From assembly GCA_028023455.1 (NCBI GenBank), contig JAQFVV010012416.1, positions 3,825,594 through 3,889,593 on the forward strand: a stretch of 64,000 nucleotides of DNA. The letters run 5' to 3'. The translations under genes and the position numbers were made by a program. Of the stretch, positions 1 through 12,911 are shown in pieces. Origin of the DNA: Epiperipatus broadwayi. Taxonomy: Eukaryota > Onychophora > Udeonychophora > Euonychophora > Peripatidae. Positions within the stretch are counted from its first letter, which is position 1. Each line of letters starts with the position of its first letter. The notes below the pieces were generated by a model. It saw only the letters and a program-made list of their open reading frames with translations, did not search any database and was not told the origin of the DNA.

Positions 1-239
1 TATTGAAACTATTAGATGGAAGTTGAACTCTGATAATGCGCTATTACTTTAAATATGACATGTGAATGCACAAAATTTATAATATTTAAAATAATAGTGC
101 ATTATCAGAGCTCAACTTCTGATCTAATAATTTTTATCGCATAAAAGAAAACCACATACAAAGATATTAAGAAGAAACATGAATCGCATAACTTCAAAAT
201 CGCATTTAAAAAATCTGCATAAAACGAGACCCGGGTGTA
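1..239. mobile_element. TA-target DNA transposon, right end only (family T)
   Basis: The end reads CCCGGGTG followed by TA and matches the terminus of the complete family member at 41392-42341 (same ACGAGACCC/AAGAGACCC subterminal block and the shared 'AATCGCRTAACTTCAAAAT' box). An internal hairpin (about 12-45 pairing with 88-125) is also shared with that copy. The left part lies outside the window. No transposase is visible, so this is a non-autonomous copy. The TA flank suggests the Tc1/mariner group, which is an inference from the target site only. Confidence 0.7.
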
Positions 240-385
240 TTTTATTTTGCAATAATAATACAATACACAGAAAATTAGTATTAAAATGAATATTAATGTA
301 ACTATTAAAAAACAAATTTAATTTATATTTTAACCATATAGCTTCAATATATTTAATTTCTAAACTCATCTTTAATTTTTTTTTC

Positions 386-456
386 AGGTGTCATAGCATC
401 GGCTGGGAAGCAAACCCCCTAACCTGGGACAATTATTTGTAAGGCAGCTGTTTTCC
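386..456 (-). repeat. tRNA-like fragment (family H)
   Basis: Read on the minus strand it carries CAGCTGCCTTACAA, then a T-arm-like block ending GCTTCCCAGC and GATGCT. It closely matches the right half of the copy at 52283-52365 and resembles 844-916. The 5' half (acceptor and D arm) is missing. It is a truncated short tRNA-derived repeat, not a working tRNA gene. Confidence 0.5.
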
Positions 457-843
457 TCTTATTTTCTTATGGAGTTTAGACATCAATTCTTTTGTGAATG
501 GCTGCTAATGATATATATATATGTGTGTTATTAAAGACTTGTTTGTGCTATATCCTTTGTGCTTAGATAATGATGTTGTAAAATACTGTCTCTGTAAAAA
601 GTAATATGCCGAAAATAACAGCATTCTGGGTGACTGAAATTGCAATAACTGAATTCAAAATAAAGATAACTTTGATATATGATTTGCAGTTCAACAAATA
701 TATTAAATAACAAATTAACAATCATAAAATTGATTGACATAAAATATAAAAGGCTGAACATCCCCAATTAAATTCTTTTTTAATCTATCCGTCATTCTGG
801 ATTGTGTGGCATAATTATTATTATCTTTATATATATATGTCAA

Positions 844-916
844 AGCATTGACCGGGAAGCAAACCCGGGCTGGCTGCTTGAAAGGCAGTTATGCTAACCA
901 CTAGGCCACCAATGCT
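844..916 (-). repeat. tRNA-like sequence, near-complete cloverleaf (family H)
   Basis: On the minus strand, 5' AGCATTG pairs perfectly with 3' CAATGCT as a 7-bp acceptor stem. A D-arm/A-box-like GGCCTAGTGGTTAGC, an anticodon stem-loop with 7-nt loop CTTTCAA (anticodon position TTC, Glu type) and a T stem CCGGG/CCCGG follow in order. The T loop is TTTGCTT, so the invariant A58 is missing and a functional tRNA is unlikely. Three more diverged copies (386, 46483, 52283) point to a dispersed tRNA-derived repeat. Confidence 0.6.
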
Positions 917-919
917 TGA

Positions 920-2637
920 CAATTATTATTATCTTGACTTTAATTTATACACATTTTCAACTTTTTTTAAACTCTACCCTTGATGTTCCAAAAGGAAGAC
1001 AATCAGACTGAATACATTGTATAACCTATAACTTAATTATAGATTATTCTTTGAGAAAATCTGTAATTTAACAAATAACCAATGGAGTTATTTGCCTTGT
1101 GATATTTATTAAAACCCAAATCAGTAAACTGTCTTCTTTTATAAAAAAAATTATTGCAGGCAAAGACACTTTCAACAGCTTCTTATGAAGAAATAAATAA
1201 AGAAAACCTAATACCAGGATTTCCAATTTTTGGCAGGGTGGGTGTTGGAATGATTTTTCATTCTTGATTCTTTCTCTAAAAATAGCTAGACCCATTTTCC
1301 AAGGATAATTATGTGGAATTGATATAAGTTATCAAAAAGAAAAATTATAATTTTCTTGAATTTTTTTTTACTCAACCCAGATATAAAACCCAGATAATAA
1401 GCATGGCAGATGTATATGTTACCTTCATATCACAAATGTTTAGTTAATTTATTTGTTCATGGTTAAATTGTACATAGAATATTTTTTTTATGAAACTAAA
1501 ATATATTAACCTTAGTAAATTTAGTAATTCATTTATGTGATGGTGACTGTCCTTTTATAATTTCTATTGTTATATTTATTTTTATTTTTATGGCCATTAA
1601 TTTATGTGTGTATGTTTGCACTATTTAGTGCAAATCTTATTATGTTAACAGTTATGTTTCTTTTAAATATAAAACAAACTTATAATAATTTGAGAGTTAT
1701 ATACAATATTTATTCATTTACACAAAGTTTATTTTGCAAGTCTTGATATTCATGCTTTATTTAAAATACTAAATTATCTCACAAGATTTTAATTTCATAT
1801 CATTAAGAAGCCAGACTGCTAAGATTCTTAATGCATGTTAATTTGAAATGACTAATTAGAGTGAGTAATGTTATACCATATATCACAGTTACTTTTCAAT
1901 TAGGATTTTAATAGTTGGAAATATGAAATGTAAAAACAAAACAAACAAATGTAATTAAAATATTAGACAACATATAATCAAATGATGATAATGACATGAA
2001 CAAGAAAGTTAAAAACACAAAATAAGATGTATAAAATATAATCAATAGATTGTACACAAATACATATATATATAGAACTGAAAAAAAAATTAGATAGCAA
2101 CTAAAGTAAAACAACATATGAAAGCCAAATAAATCAGAAATCCAGGAATAATTTGGAAAAAAAATACAGACAGAATGCAATATAAAATTATGATAAAATG
2201 TTTTCTTTACACATTTAACTTTTAATATTTAACTTAGAGATTTATTAGTACAGTTTCAAACTGTAATTTTAAACAGAAGATAAATGTTAAAATTTCACAA
2301 GTGTTAATTAATACATGTTATAAAGAAAATGGAATTAATGTGAATAATATAAAAAATCTTCACACTCTCAATCCAAGATACTAAAGATTGGCTTTTATAA
2401 TTGCATTTAGATATAAAGATAAGCTGGCCATTCAAAAATTCATGACTTGGATCAGGAGTTTTCACACATTCAACAAAAACAACTTTGATTTAATATAACA
2501 ATACATCACATGTGCAAAGGGTTGATTATCTTCTTTTTTAAATTATAATTAACTTTTGTAATATATAAAATATATTAACATTTAGTTTGGATAAAAATCT
2601 TCTTCAGAGATTCTAATAAAAAAAATTACAAAGTTAT
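920..2637. other. AT-rich non-coding stretch
   Basis: Only short chance ORFs of biased composition, (AT)n runs and homopolymers are present. I see no domain, no RNA gene and no clear repeat terminus. Confidence 0.6.
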
Positions 2638-2800
2638 TAGGCAAAATTCTCTTTACAGTAGCGCCACTTAGTGCAAGCCAGAGTAATCAAAGGATGCAGG
2701 AAGGTTTGTGTATGGAGAGTTTTGCCTCTGTGAAAAACAGCTTATGTAAGCATAAAGAATGGTGATCATGTTGATGCTTGATGGTTTATTTAGATATTAC
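2638..2800. mobile_element. MITE family E, short copy
   Basis: It begins GGCAAAATTCTC and contains ACAGTAGCGCCACT; the inverted counterpart TATGGAGAGTTTTGCCT lies near 2722. After this comes a conserved extension with AATGGTGATCATGTTGATG. The same blocks recur at 19503, 49680, 62160 and 62830. The facing GGCAAAAYTCTC termini indicate a foldback/TIR element without coding capacity. Confidence 0.6.
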
Positions 2801-3572
2801 TTAATTATACATTAAATAATAAAGTGCCTTGTTGAATAGTTGATATAAAATAATTAATTATTTAAACTATTTGCTGAAAAGAATAATAAATAAGACTAAT
2901 TTTGTAAATTTCAAGACTCCAAATAAATGCAAATAAAGAAATAGATTTATTATTAAATTAAATTAATATAATAAATAATAAAATAAAAAAATGTCACAAT
3001 AAAATTAAAATAATATAGATACCTCAATAAATGTAGATTTTATATACTAATAATTTTTATATAAAGATCTGTTAAAATATATTGATGTTTATAATATAAA
3101 TCAGATAAGGATGTAAATAAATGTTCATTAAATTTTATCATGTATCTCTAAAATTAAGATGTCAAAGTACATTTTGATAAGAGGACCAATAATGGCTAAC
3201 TTATCATTAATAATGATCCATTGTTTACTGCTTGGTTATATAAGCGATGCTTTATTAATCTACCTGTTTTTGAGTAGAGAACTTATACATACATATATAA
3301 AGTAATAAATAATAATTTTAAGATTTGGTAATGACTGGAGATAAGAATTGCCTACTCAAATAAATGATATCTTAAAAAAAAAAATTAAAGGTTTCGTTAG
3401 CAAAAATAAAACAAATCTGAATTTTTTAATTTTGAAATATTAAATTTAAATTATAGATAATGAATTCATTAACGTATAAATATAACATAATACAATAGCA
3501 TTCTTTTATTTACTTAATGCATGGTTGTTGTTTTTTTACACATCTAACTTTTAACAACATTATAAAGGAATT
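2801..3572. other. AT-rich non-coding stretch
   Basis: Low-complexity A/T sequence. No gene or repeat boundary could be recognised. Confidence 0.5.
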
Positions 3573-3793
3573 ATTACATTTTGAATTACAGGTGTCAAAC
3601 TTACTCCACACACAATTTTGACACCATCCACTCTGTTTAAATACAGTAATGATTACCACTAATCAATCGTTTATTTCACTAGAGATTGTCTCTAGTCCAG
3701 ATAGTTGAATAAATCATTACTGTATTTATCTAGACTGGATAGTGTGAAACTTGTAGTTGGAGTAAGTTTGCCACTTGTAATTCAAAATGTAAT
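3573..3793. mobile_element. MITE with ~35-bp terminal inverted repeats
   Basis: The left arm ATTACATTTTGAATTAC... CAAACTTACTCCA is mirrored on the right as TGGAGTAAGTTTG...GTAATTCAAAATGTAAT. A second inner inverted repeat (ACAGTAATGATT / AATCATTACTGT) surrounds the centre. There is no ORF. The superfamily cannot be told without a clean target duplication. Confidence 0.75.
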
Positions 3794-6700
3794 GTTCCCC
3801 TCTTTTCTTCCATAGGGTAAGCTTGTGGTTAAAACACCTGTAGAGGTCCCTACTATCGCATTTTATACGCATATTATCGAGGTTATAGCCTCAGTAAATA
3901 TTACTATGTAATCAATGTGCGTTTAATAAATTTATAATTATAATTTACTATTGATAAATACTGTACATATAATAAATATATATGAGCAAACAGTTTAAAT
4001 TGGTGGCTAATTGTTCTAAATTGCAAAATATAAAATGCGCTAACACGCACAAGCACACAAAGCTGAAGACAAATAAAAAAATGTATATACATATATTTTA
4101 TTTTAATATATATATTTAATTAAGTGGCTAAGTGCTTTCAAGGGTCAGAGCCCTCATATTCATAGCTATTTTGTAAATATATATATATATGTGAGAGATG
4201 GTGACCTGTGTCAATTGATAAATGCTGGAATAGCATGAAATGCATCTTGGGGGGCATTTGTCTTTTATTGTACCTTTTTTTTATTCTTATGATCGGAAAA
4301 GAATGTGTGGTAAGTGTGGATGTTGTTTAATAAATTTATAATTATAAAGGCATCTGTAGATATTCCAATCAAGAAATAGATTCATTCATAGTTGTATTAA
4401 GTTCTTCAATTCTATCACCATATGCATATGGCTTAATCTTTATTATCTGTGATTTATTGTTTTTGACCACAACTATGTAGGTTAGAAATTATTAAATTTT
4501 ACTTTTGATGCAGATAAACAGCTGGAAGCTCTTGAAGAGATTCCAATAACATTTAATAAGATCAAATCCAGATGGCTCTACTGTTGACTAGAGAAAACAA
4601 AATTTATTTGAAACCTCACAAAAAGTTCATTTTTATGTGATAGTTTTTGGATTGCCTAAATGAATTCTTATTTCAGCATCCAAAAAAACTGATCTTGATT
4701 TGAGACATGTCTTTGATAATGAATTATATCTTGATTTTTTGGTAACTTCTGAAAGATGAATAAATATACTTACAATCATATATTTATAATAATTATATTT
4801 ATAAAGCGCATACTCGTTACTTAAAGTAATATTTATTAAGGCTACAACCTTAAGACTATGTGCCTGAAAAAATGACAGTAGGGATCTCTGCAAATCTTTA
4901 ACACAAGATTTATTTACTTATTTTATTCAAATAGATCTTAAATTATAGTTTAGTTTGGTCTGTCTCAGTTGGTAGTTTTATGTTTTTATTATTTTTAATT
5001 TGCATTTTATTTTAGTTTTAAGACTTTGATATAAAAATAAAATATAAAAAATATATGTAATAAATAATAAAAATAAATAATTTAATTTATATTATACAGA
5101 TACATAATATTTGCATTATTGTAGAAATCTGACTTATATTTATTATTAATCTAAATAAATAAAATAATAATATAGAAAATATCAAATAGCTAAACTAGTC
5201 AATATAATAAACTAAGTAAAGCAACTCAAAATAAAATCACTACCCAAAATCACATTAAAATATTCAAGAGTACTAATTAATTTATTGAGTGCACAGAAAG
5301 CATATGTAAATACTTTAAACAGTCTTTAACCTGTGTTCAATGCGCTTTAAAATTTGTAATAATCAAGCACATTTTGCCAACAGAGGGACCTTCCAAACCA
5401 CGACACAAGATAGCGACTTTTATAAAGATAAGAGTGGCCATCTTATCCTTAACCTAAATGTCCAATTATATAGGTGAATCTGAAGCATCTTAATTTGGAA
5501 ATGTGAAGTTGTTGTTTTTTCCATTGTTTAAGTCCACTATTTCCTTTATAAATTAACATACATGAAATCTTGCGATTTACAGAGAGTTAATATTATGATC
5601 TTAATATTAGAAATTTTATAAACTATTGAATAGTAGTAATTAATTCTCTAATGTAGTCCATGCCAAAGCAAATTTCTCTACTGCAAAATAACACAATTCA
5701 TTACAAATATAAACTATGCCATTTTCCTAAAATTACATTTCATATGACAGATAGTTAAAAAAGTTTTAATAGCTGAATGAATTAGACAAATTGTCAATGT
5801 ATATATGTATGTGTGATAGGTAAGAGGTTTAAATGGCATACTGTCTGAAATTAATCTATTTGATAACTCTCCATGATGAAACAAAATATGAAAAAGTAGA
5901 TTATGTTTATATAAGTTTTTTTTCTTTGATTTTATCTCTAGGCATTTACTGACCAATAATCGCAAATTAGTTGTGATAACTATGGGTTAGCTATATAAAA
6001 AAATTCTAGATCTACACACAGTGTGAATTCAAACCCAGGTTGCTGATATAATAGATGGATCCACTAGCCACTATATAAGTAAGACTTTTTCATGTACATA
6101 TATACATCTTTTAATATGCAGATGTCTGATTGATGAAAACTGCTTGATAAAAATAAAAAATATTTCATATAAAATAAAGATAAGCACAAGTTAAAATATA
6201 TTGTAAAAATTATTGTAGTTTGTTCTGCTTTATAAAATAAAATAGGCACTGCTTTAATCTATAAATATAACTGCTGCCAATATCTCTATCATAATTTTCC
6301 GAACATTTATCTAGATAAGATCCTCTTAAGACTATATATAGATTAGCAATGCCCTTAATGAGAACAGGACATCATTATTAAATGTTATCATTAAGATATG
6401 TCTTTCCATGGTAAGTAGATGAATATTCAAAATAAATGCAGATAATTCATTAAGTAGAATGCAATGAGGTAAAAGATAAAAGTGATGTCTAAATGTTGTT
6501 TTAGTTATATGAAATGCTGATCGAAGCCTGCAGATATATTTTATAAATATGATTGCTTTTGATGTAGTTAATAGAAGAACATACTATGAAGAAATATCTA
6601 TATAATTTTAACTTGAAAGTATTTGGGTACTATCAAAAGTATAGACTAATTTAAACTCCACTTTAAATAGTAATAAAATCCATCAGTTTGTCTTATTTTT

Positions 6701-7213
6701 AAAAATTTAAGGTGAAATTAAATAATGCAGTAGTTAGTCTCTCAGACCATGCAGCATTTGACTCATATAAAGCTTTGATCTTAAAATATTTAATGCTCTA
6801 ATCTATTACCTTATCACTCCATTTAAATATATGAGGCAATGAGTCATGTTGATTTGCAAATCCATGAATATAAAATCTAGTTGTATTTTTTCTTGGATAA
6901 TCATTTGCTTATTGGTCTATAATACACTGATAAAATGAGAGGAAGTTGAATAATTTTACCATGTTCAGTATCAGAAAATATTTTAATTCTTGCACTGAAA
7001 AACTGTGGTGTTGATCAATGCTAAGATGATGGCTGAATTAAATCAGTTAATCTGTTTTTTTAACTACACTTGAAATGATAAATAATATTTATTATAAAAT
7101 AATTGATGTTATTTCAATATGATTTCTATTTTGAAATATTTCTCTGTATCTTGGCTTATTTATTGGCCAACAATAATTTATCCATATTATTATAAATAAT
7201 AGGAAAGAAAATC
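3794..7213. other. AT-rich non-coding stretch with weak tRNA-like pieces
   Basis: No gene is seen. Around 4118-4175 and 6005-6075 there are short segments resembling decayed tRNA-derived repeats. The second, on the minus strand, has TGGCTAGTGG (A-box-like) and GGGTTTGAATTC (B-box-like). The first resembles 47628-47690 and 10935-10990. The rest is A/T filler with microsatellites. Confidence 0.4.
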
Positions 7214-7492
7214 TTTTTTACATTAAATGCTTTTATTTACCATGCACTAAAAAATTGTTTTTCAATGCCCAACTGGGGTTTTTACATTTAACTTGAAATA
7301 AATGCATGAGGTTCGGAGAAGGTCCAGAAATTAATTAAGTCAATCCCTTGGTATAAAAAATATGGATAAACTTAATTAATTTCTGGACCCCATGCTTTTA
7401 TTTCAAATTAAATCTAAAAACCCCAATTGTGAATGAAGAAACTTTTTTCTTTTTTTTAGTGCATGGTAAATAAAAGTATTTAATATAAAAAA
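7214..7492. mobile_element. MITE family A, copy 1 (foldback)
   Basis: Both ends read inward as ATTAAATRCTTTTATTTACC then ATGCACTAAAAAA. The arms of about 110 bp also pair at CCAACTGGGGTTTTTA / TAAAAACCCCAATT and at the GGTCCAGAAATTAATTAAG block near the centre. Copy 2 is at 53206-53478. There is no coding potential. Confidence 0.8.
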
Positions 7493-7719
7493 AAAAATTT
7501 CAATTATTTTTAACTTTTTAATATTGAAACAATAAATGAAAATATAGGCCTATATTGTACTTTAAAATGATTTGACACTTATAGTTGATATATATATATA
7601 TAGTAAAGATAACTTACAATCCTATCAAAACCAGTCTTTATATATCCACACTACCAAACCAAACACATTCAAAACATATGCTACAATATATACCACTAGA
7701 AGTTTCTGTTATAATTTAA

Positions 7720-8600
7720 AATGAATCCCCTTATGCATATATCATATTTAGTATGTGTACATAATGACATATTGGTATATTAGTGATTAAAAAATATGAA
7801 ATATTCTTTTAAGTGAAAAGTGTTTAATATCTTTACTTTGGAAATTTTTTTTTTTTAAAAAAAAAATGCTTACCAAAACTATATTATAAATGAATTTCAC
7901 TTAATACATATAATTTTATTTTAAATCTGTGGTAATTTAATATATATACTGTTTATGTATATATTATATTTAATATGTGTACATTATTATTTATGTATAA
8001 GAAATCAGTAAATAACTTTTCTGTTTAAAATTGTATGACATTTTAAAATTTTATTTGAAATTTTTTTGCAAAAAAAAAGCTTAACAAAACTATATCATTA
8101 ACAATTTTTTTTATTGCTTAAATCAAGCTTACAACTGTATTCAAGAAAATTGCAATTACTTAAAACACTGAAATCTTCCCATACTCATCCATAGCTAAGA
8201 AACTAAACCATCTATTTAAAATATTAATGTGTTCTATCATTTGCATACAGATTTTTTAAAATGTACAAAATTTCAACACATTATGTTGAATTTAATTCTA
8301 TTAAATGCCAATTTTAAAATATTATTAAATTGAAAGAAAAAAAATCTCTTCATTACCTTCTTAAGAGACTTACTTAAAACAAATGAAAGTTCTAAGAATT
8401 TTTTAAAAATTTGATATCAAAATATTTAGTATTTTCCTATCCTCCATTTCATATCTAAGAAACCAAGTGACTTCTCAAAAAGATTAGTCTTTCATATGGA
8501 TTAGCATAGTGTTATTTAGGTATATATCAAATTTCAAGAAATTCTATTGAATTTAAATCTATTAAACATTGATTTTAAAATTTCATTCTAATGTTAAAAA
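7720..8600. repeat. Diverged AT-rich tandem repeat, unit ~210-260 bp
   Basis: Blocks recur in order: TTTAGTATGTGTACA (7748) and TTTAATATGTGTACA (7968); ACCAAAACTATATTA (7874) and AACAAAACTATATCA (8085); ATAGCTAAGAAAC (8190) and ATATCTAAGAAAC (8450); ATTCTATTAAATG and ATCTATTAAACATTG. The spacing varies, so this is an old, decayed array. Confidence 0.4.
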
Positions 8601-8929
8601 CATCAAAACTTACAAACATACCAACAAACAAACTGATTATTGAACTTCAATAAAAGCATTTAAAAATATATCCTACTCTCATAATAGACGAGTGATTTAT
8701 AAATTTAATTATTTTCCTTCAGAGTTGACTGAAAGAGTTAACATATTTTATTAATTAGATTTTGATTTTCTTCATTTATCTATTATAAATAATGTGAATA
8801 AAATTATTATTCATTCTTGTATGAAATGTCAGTAGTGACAAAGTAAAAAATGAGGATCGTGGACATTTTACTACTCAAATGGAGATTAATATGATTTTTT
8901 TTTTGTAGATTTTAATAGTTTAAATTTAA

Positions 8930-10215
8930 AGTATCACTCAAAAGACAACGTTTTAAGTTGGATCATCAATATAATTAATAAAATGTGCTATACTATTCTA
9001 TATAAATTTTTTACCAAAATAACTACAACTCATCTACAGCTAACTTTAGATTTTAGCCAAACAAAAGAACAAGCTGGATTTAAAAGTGATTTTAGTACAG
9101 TGGATCATATCCAAGTATTGAGTGAAGTTATAGAAAGGACCAATAAATATGAGTTGCCATTATACTTTAGATTTGTAGATTATAACAAAGACATTTCATG
9201 CTATAACCATTTTATTAGAGATTAAAGCATTGAATCCTTAAGGTGCAGACTCAGGATAACATTATGTTCTGAGGAATATTTATAAAAATGAAACTGCAAC
9301 AATTAACATAATGATATCAGAAGGATTAACATTGAGGGTGACTCCATATCTCCAAAAGTTTTTACAGCAGTTTTGAAAAAAATATTTTGTACATTAAAAT
9401 GAGAAGCTAAGATAACCAAAGTAAATGAAAATTATTTTAAGTCATCTAGATTTGTAGTTAATGTAATTGTTTTTGCAAATAGTGCTTCAGAGTTTCAGAA
9501 AATGTTGCTATGAGTTATCAGATGAAAGTAAGACTAAAGATAAATGTTAAAAAGACTAAAATAATGATCAATGGATTTTCTCAAAAGAAGACAATAAAGA
9601 TTGATAATGATGAGTTAGACAAAGTTAACAATTACAAATACCTTGGTAGATTATTACTACAGATGGCAATATAATGGATGAAATTCAAAATAGAATTAAC
9701 TTGAATTGAGTGCTTTTTATAGAAATAACAATATTAAAAGGAAATATGCCTTTGTGTTTAAAAAAAAGAGTTTTAATAAATAAATGTGTTTTACCAGTTT
9801 TTACTTATGGAACTGTGACTTGGACATTTAACAGAAGAGCAATACAGAGACTTAAGACCATTCAACGAAGTATGAGGGATGCAAGTTATGGTTAACAAGA
9901 AGAGATTGAAAATGACATACATGGGTGGGAGAACAAACAGGTGTTACTGACATCAGTGAAAGAATTAAGAGACTGGAGTAGGGTTGATCTGGACAAATTG
10001 CTACAAGAGATGAAAATAGTTGAAATCTTAAACTGGATTCCAAGAGATTGTAATAGACCCAAAAATAGACCACATGGAGATGGATGAATGAAAGAAGGAA
10101 GTATGCTGGGCGATGTGGAAGAAAAGCTAGAAATTGGAGAAAATGGATTGAACTTGGAAATATCTTCATCCTGAAGTGAATTGATAATGATTGAAAATCA
10201 TGATGGCGATGATGG
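8930..10215 (+). pseudogene. Decayed RTE-type LINE (reverse transcriptase and C-terminal part)
   Basis: Translated pieces match the RTE/BovB-like endonuclease-reverse transcriptase family common in invertebrates. At 8983-9225 the text EQAGFKSDFSTVDHIQVLSE is the motif before the catalytic block, and YFRFVDYNKD sits where motif A (F.DY.KAFD) belongs. Near 9610-9655 NNYKYLGR is the YLG box. At 9739-9895 LKGNMPLCLKKRVLINKCVL then FTYGTVTWT matches the conserved C-terminal region, and near 10030 NWIPRDCNRPKNRP matches the family tail. Many stops and frameshifts interrupt it. It ends in a GATGAT-like stretch near 10195, as RTE elements often do. The endonuclease half is missing. Confidence 0.75.
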
Positions 10216-11657
10216 CTATTCAAATTATTTTTAACATGGGTATAAAAATCAGTAACTTATTCTGGTTACTTCTGGGCCATCAATAGTAATCTTGAGTAAA
10301 TCAGTGCTTTAGTTGGATGTAGTATAACCACATTACCAGACAAAGTTATGATTATTGGCCTTTTTTAGTGAAAATACAAATATGTGTACAGTTTACAAAA
10401 ATTGGCCAAAGTTTTGACAATTGAGAGACTTGACCATGGACTTATGTTAGAATTTTTTTCTTCAAATCTTTAAATGAAACAGTAATCAAAGATTTGATAT
10501 TATAATTATTCAACAGATCTGTATGCTTGGTAGCATGATCAGTAAAAAAGAATGACTTGCCCATGGAAGTGGAGTGAGCAATATTATAGATAGAGTAGAT
10601 AGAGGCATGCCTTTCAGAATTGGAATAACTAAGGCTGTGATACATATTTTATCTCTGATATAAGAGATAAATGATTGAAGACATATTAGATTAAGACCAC
10701 CTTTACAAATAGGAAAACAAGTACTTTAATTGATAGAAGATGTGGTGATAATCCCCAGATATATGACTTCATTGTGGACATTGATGGAATGAACTAGAGA
10801 GAAAATGAATATTTTTAGGGTTTCGGCATAATTACAAGTTTCTTTTAATAAATTGTTTTTCTCTTCACTAGTAAAAATTGTAATTATAAATATGCGACTT
10901 TTTTTTCCGCATGCGTTAGTGAAGCTATAATTATACTATAATGTGTGATAGGTCTGCTTAGCGCTTTCGAAATTTAATGTTCGAATCTCATACTCATAGA
11001 AGAATGGTTAATTTTATCAATATATTGTAAACTATTTGCCGTTACATTTGGTTGTTTTAAGAAGAACTAATAATAAGTTAAATTTGTATTGTCACTTAGT
11101 GAACTTTTATAGCAGTGATAAATGAAGTGTTAAAATCATTTTCACTCATTATTTTTCTTTTCACAATTGGGGATCCAATTTACTCTTCAATCAAATTCTT
11201 ATTCAGTTTAGAATGTTTCGTGTTTTTTTTTTTTATTAAATTTTCATTTATTTCTATTGTTTACATTTTAGATTACATCTAAATATGATGATCAATATCT
11301 GACAGTTTTATGTAAACATATCTCCAAACTTAACATCACAAAATGTATGAAGTAGTTGTACCAACATATACCATCTTTTTTGAAATATTTGTTTGCAAAC
11401 ACAGAGGATCCTACAATTGTCTATATTTTTATCACAACTTCTGTAAGAATGTGTTCTCAAGCAGATGTAATTTTAGTGAAAGTGGATTGCTTATCTTATA
11501 CATTTTCTTCAGTAGACTCATATGAAGTTTTAAAACAAAGAAATCTCTTTTCTGGTATTTAAATAAAACAGACCACCATTTTAAACTGCATATTTACTCT
11601 CCTCAATCATGATTAAAAATTGGAGTTTTAGATTTAGTTAGTATTATGATATTATCT
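10216..11657. other. Non-coding stretch, no recognised gene
   Basis: The composition at 10250-10820 is less A/T-biased and could be a decayed element, but no domain was recognised. A tRNA-like piece (CTTAGCGCTTTCGAAA... GTTCGAATCTC) lies at about 10935-10990. The ORFs at 11343-11562 look like chance ORFs. Confidence 0.4.
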
Positions 11658-12528
11658 TGCTATATCTGCAAGTATGACTGTGCAGTCAGCAAATAAATAT
11701 ATACAATGAAAGACACAATATTTTACGTAGTCTGAATAGCGAATAGTCTGCAACACTCTATCTCTACAGTTCGCTAATGTTCAATTCCCACACTGTTCTC
11801 TTGCAACGGATGCTCTGCTCGAATTCACTGAATACACTCTGCATTTATGATGTTGATCTCTTCTTTCTCAACAAGGGTAATTCGCAATTCCCACGCTGTT
11901 CTCTTGCAACTAATGCTCTGCTCGAATTCACTGAATACTCTGTATTCACGATGTTGATCTCTTCTTTCTCAACAAGGGTAATTTGCAATTCCCACGCTGT
12001 TCTCTTGCAATGAATGCTCTGCTTGAATTCACTGAATACACTCTGTATTCACTATGTTGATCTCTTCTTTCTCAACAAGGGTAATTCGCAATTCCCACAC
12101 TGTTCTCTTGCAACAGATGCTCTCAATATCTCCACTGCAGTCTTCCCATCTCTATGGGCTCTATCAGCCATACCCATGGACTACATTTCCACTGGGCACT
12201 GGTCATCAACCACAAGCACTGACATGAGATATCTCTACTGAAAATCTGCCTCTAATACTCTCTTATATTACTCTGCATAATTGTTATACAGTCTTTCTAT
12301 AGCTTTCTGATAACTGCAGCAATTAATACACTGACCAATAAGGTAACATCTCTTATCTAGAAATATTTGCAATCAGCAAATATTTCTTGGAATTGTCGAT
12401 TGCCATTATGTCAATGCCTTAATTAAATTCCTCAGTTATCAGAGCATGATCTAAAAACACTCTCTGGAATAAATTCTAGTTTTTCTGGAGTGCACAAACT
12501 TGTACGCAATTTTTACAAAATACCACAC
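11658..12528 (-). repeat. 3' LTR of the TRIM element
   Basis: On the minus strand it starts TGTGGTATTTTG and ends with GATATAGCA. It contains three to four tandem copies of a unit of about 110 bp between about 11777 and 12112. In each unit TTCTCTTGCAAC, GAATTCACTGAATAC and GTTGATCTCTTCTTTCTCAA recur. It is about 100 bp longer than the other LTR because of an extra unit. Confidence 0.8.
11777..12112. repeat. Tandem array inside the LTR (~110-bp unit)
   Basis: The segment from AATTCCCACRCTGTTCTCTT to the next such block repeats three times in order, with CTCTGCTYGAATTCACTG, ATGTTGATCTCTTC and CAACAAGGGTAATT in each unit. The other LTR carries fewer units (about 13033-13263). Short ORFs here simply run through the array. 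Confidence 0.8.
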
Positions 12529-12542
12529 CTTCCCCCATTCCA
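12529..12542 (-). other. Polypurine tract (PPT) of the TRIM element
   Basis: On the minus strand GGAATGGGGGAAGG lies directly before the TGTGG start of the 3' LTR. Its position and purine content are what plus-strand priming of an LTR element needs. Confidence 0.75.
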
Positions 12543-12889
12543 GAAAAACTCTTGTTGCGATTCCTTGGTGTTTGCATTTCTCTTTCTACTTGTAGGAAAC
12601 ATATTTCCTGTTATTTTACTCAGAAATATTCCATTCCAAACTGCTGCCGAACTTTTTGGCCAGTTATGTTCAATGGTGACTGTGCAAGCATGGTGGGACA
12701 CAGCTTCCGATGGTGACTGCGCAAGCATTTTATTTCCAAACTTTTACCATTCTTATATCACGTAATTTGCAATGAAACCTTAGCTATTCACTTCCATTAT
12801 TAACATTGCTAACTGGGATTTCCATTTTTACCAGGTTTCTCCATCTATAGCTAACTTATTGCAATGCAAAACTTATTCGCTATTCACAG

Positions 12890-12911
12890 GTTCGAAATGC
12901 GACTGTGCCAA
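12890..12911 (-). other. Primer-binding-like site of the TRIM element
   Basis: On the minus strand, next to the 5' LTR, the sequence is (T)TGGCACAGTCGC followed by ATTTCGAACC. The TGG start (complement of tRNA CCA) and a TTCGAACC T-arm complement at the right distance suggest tRNA priming. I could not match it to a specific tRNA. Confidence 0.55.

Noticed and set aside
844-916. Functional tRNA-Glu gene
   Set aside because: The T loop lacks the invariant A58, the D arm is weak, and diverged copies with other anticodons show it is a repeat.
1908-2180. Membrane-protein-like 90-aa ORF
   Set aside because: Phe/Tyr/Leu-rich reading of plain A/T-rich DNA, with no motif or codon signature.
11343-11562. 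Two overlapping ORFs as a gene
   Set aside because: Overlapping frames of equal quality, no domain and no splice-supported context.
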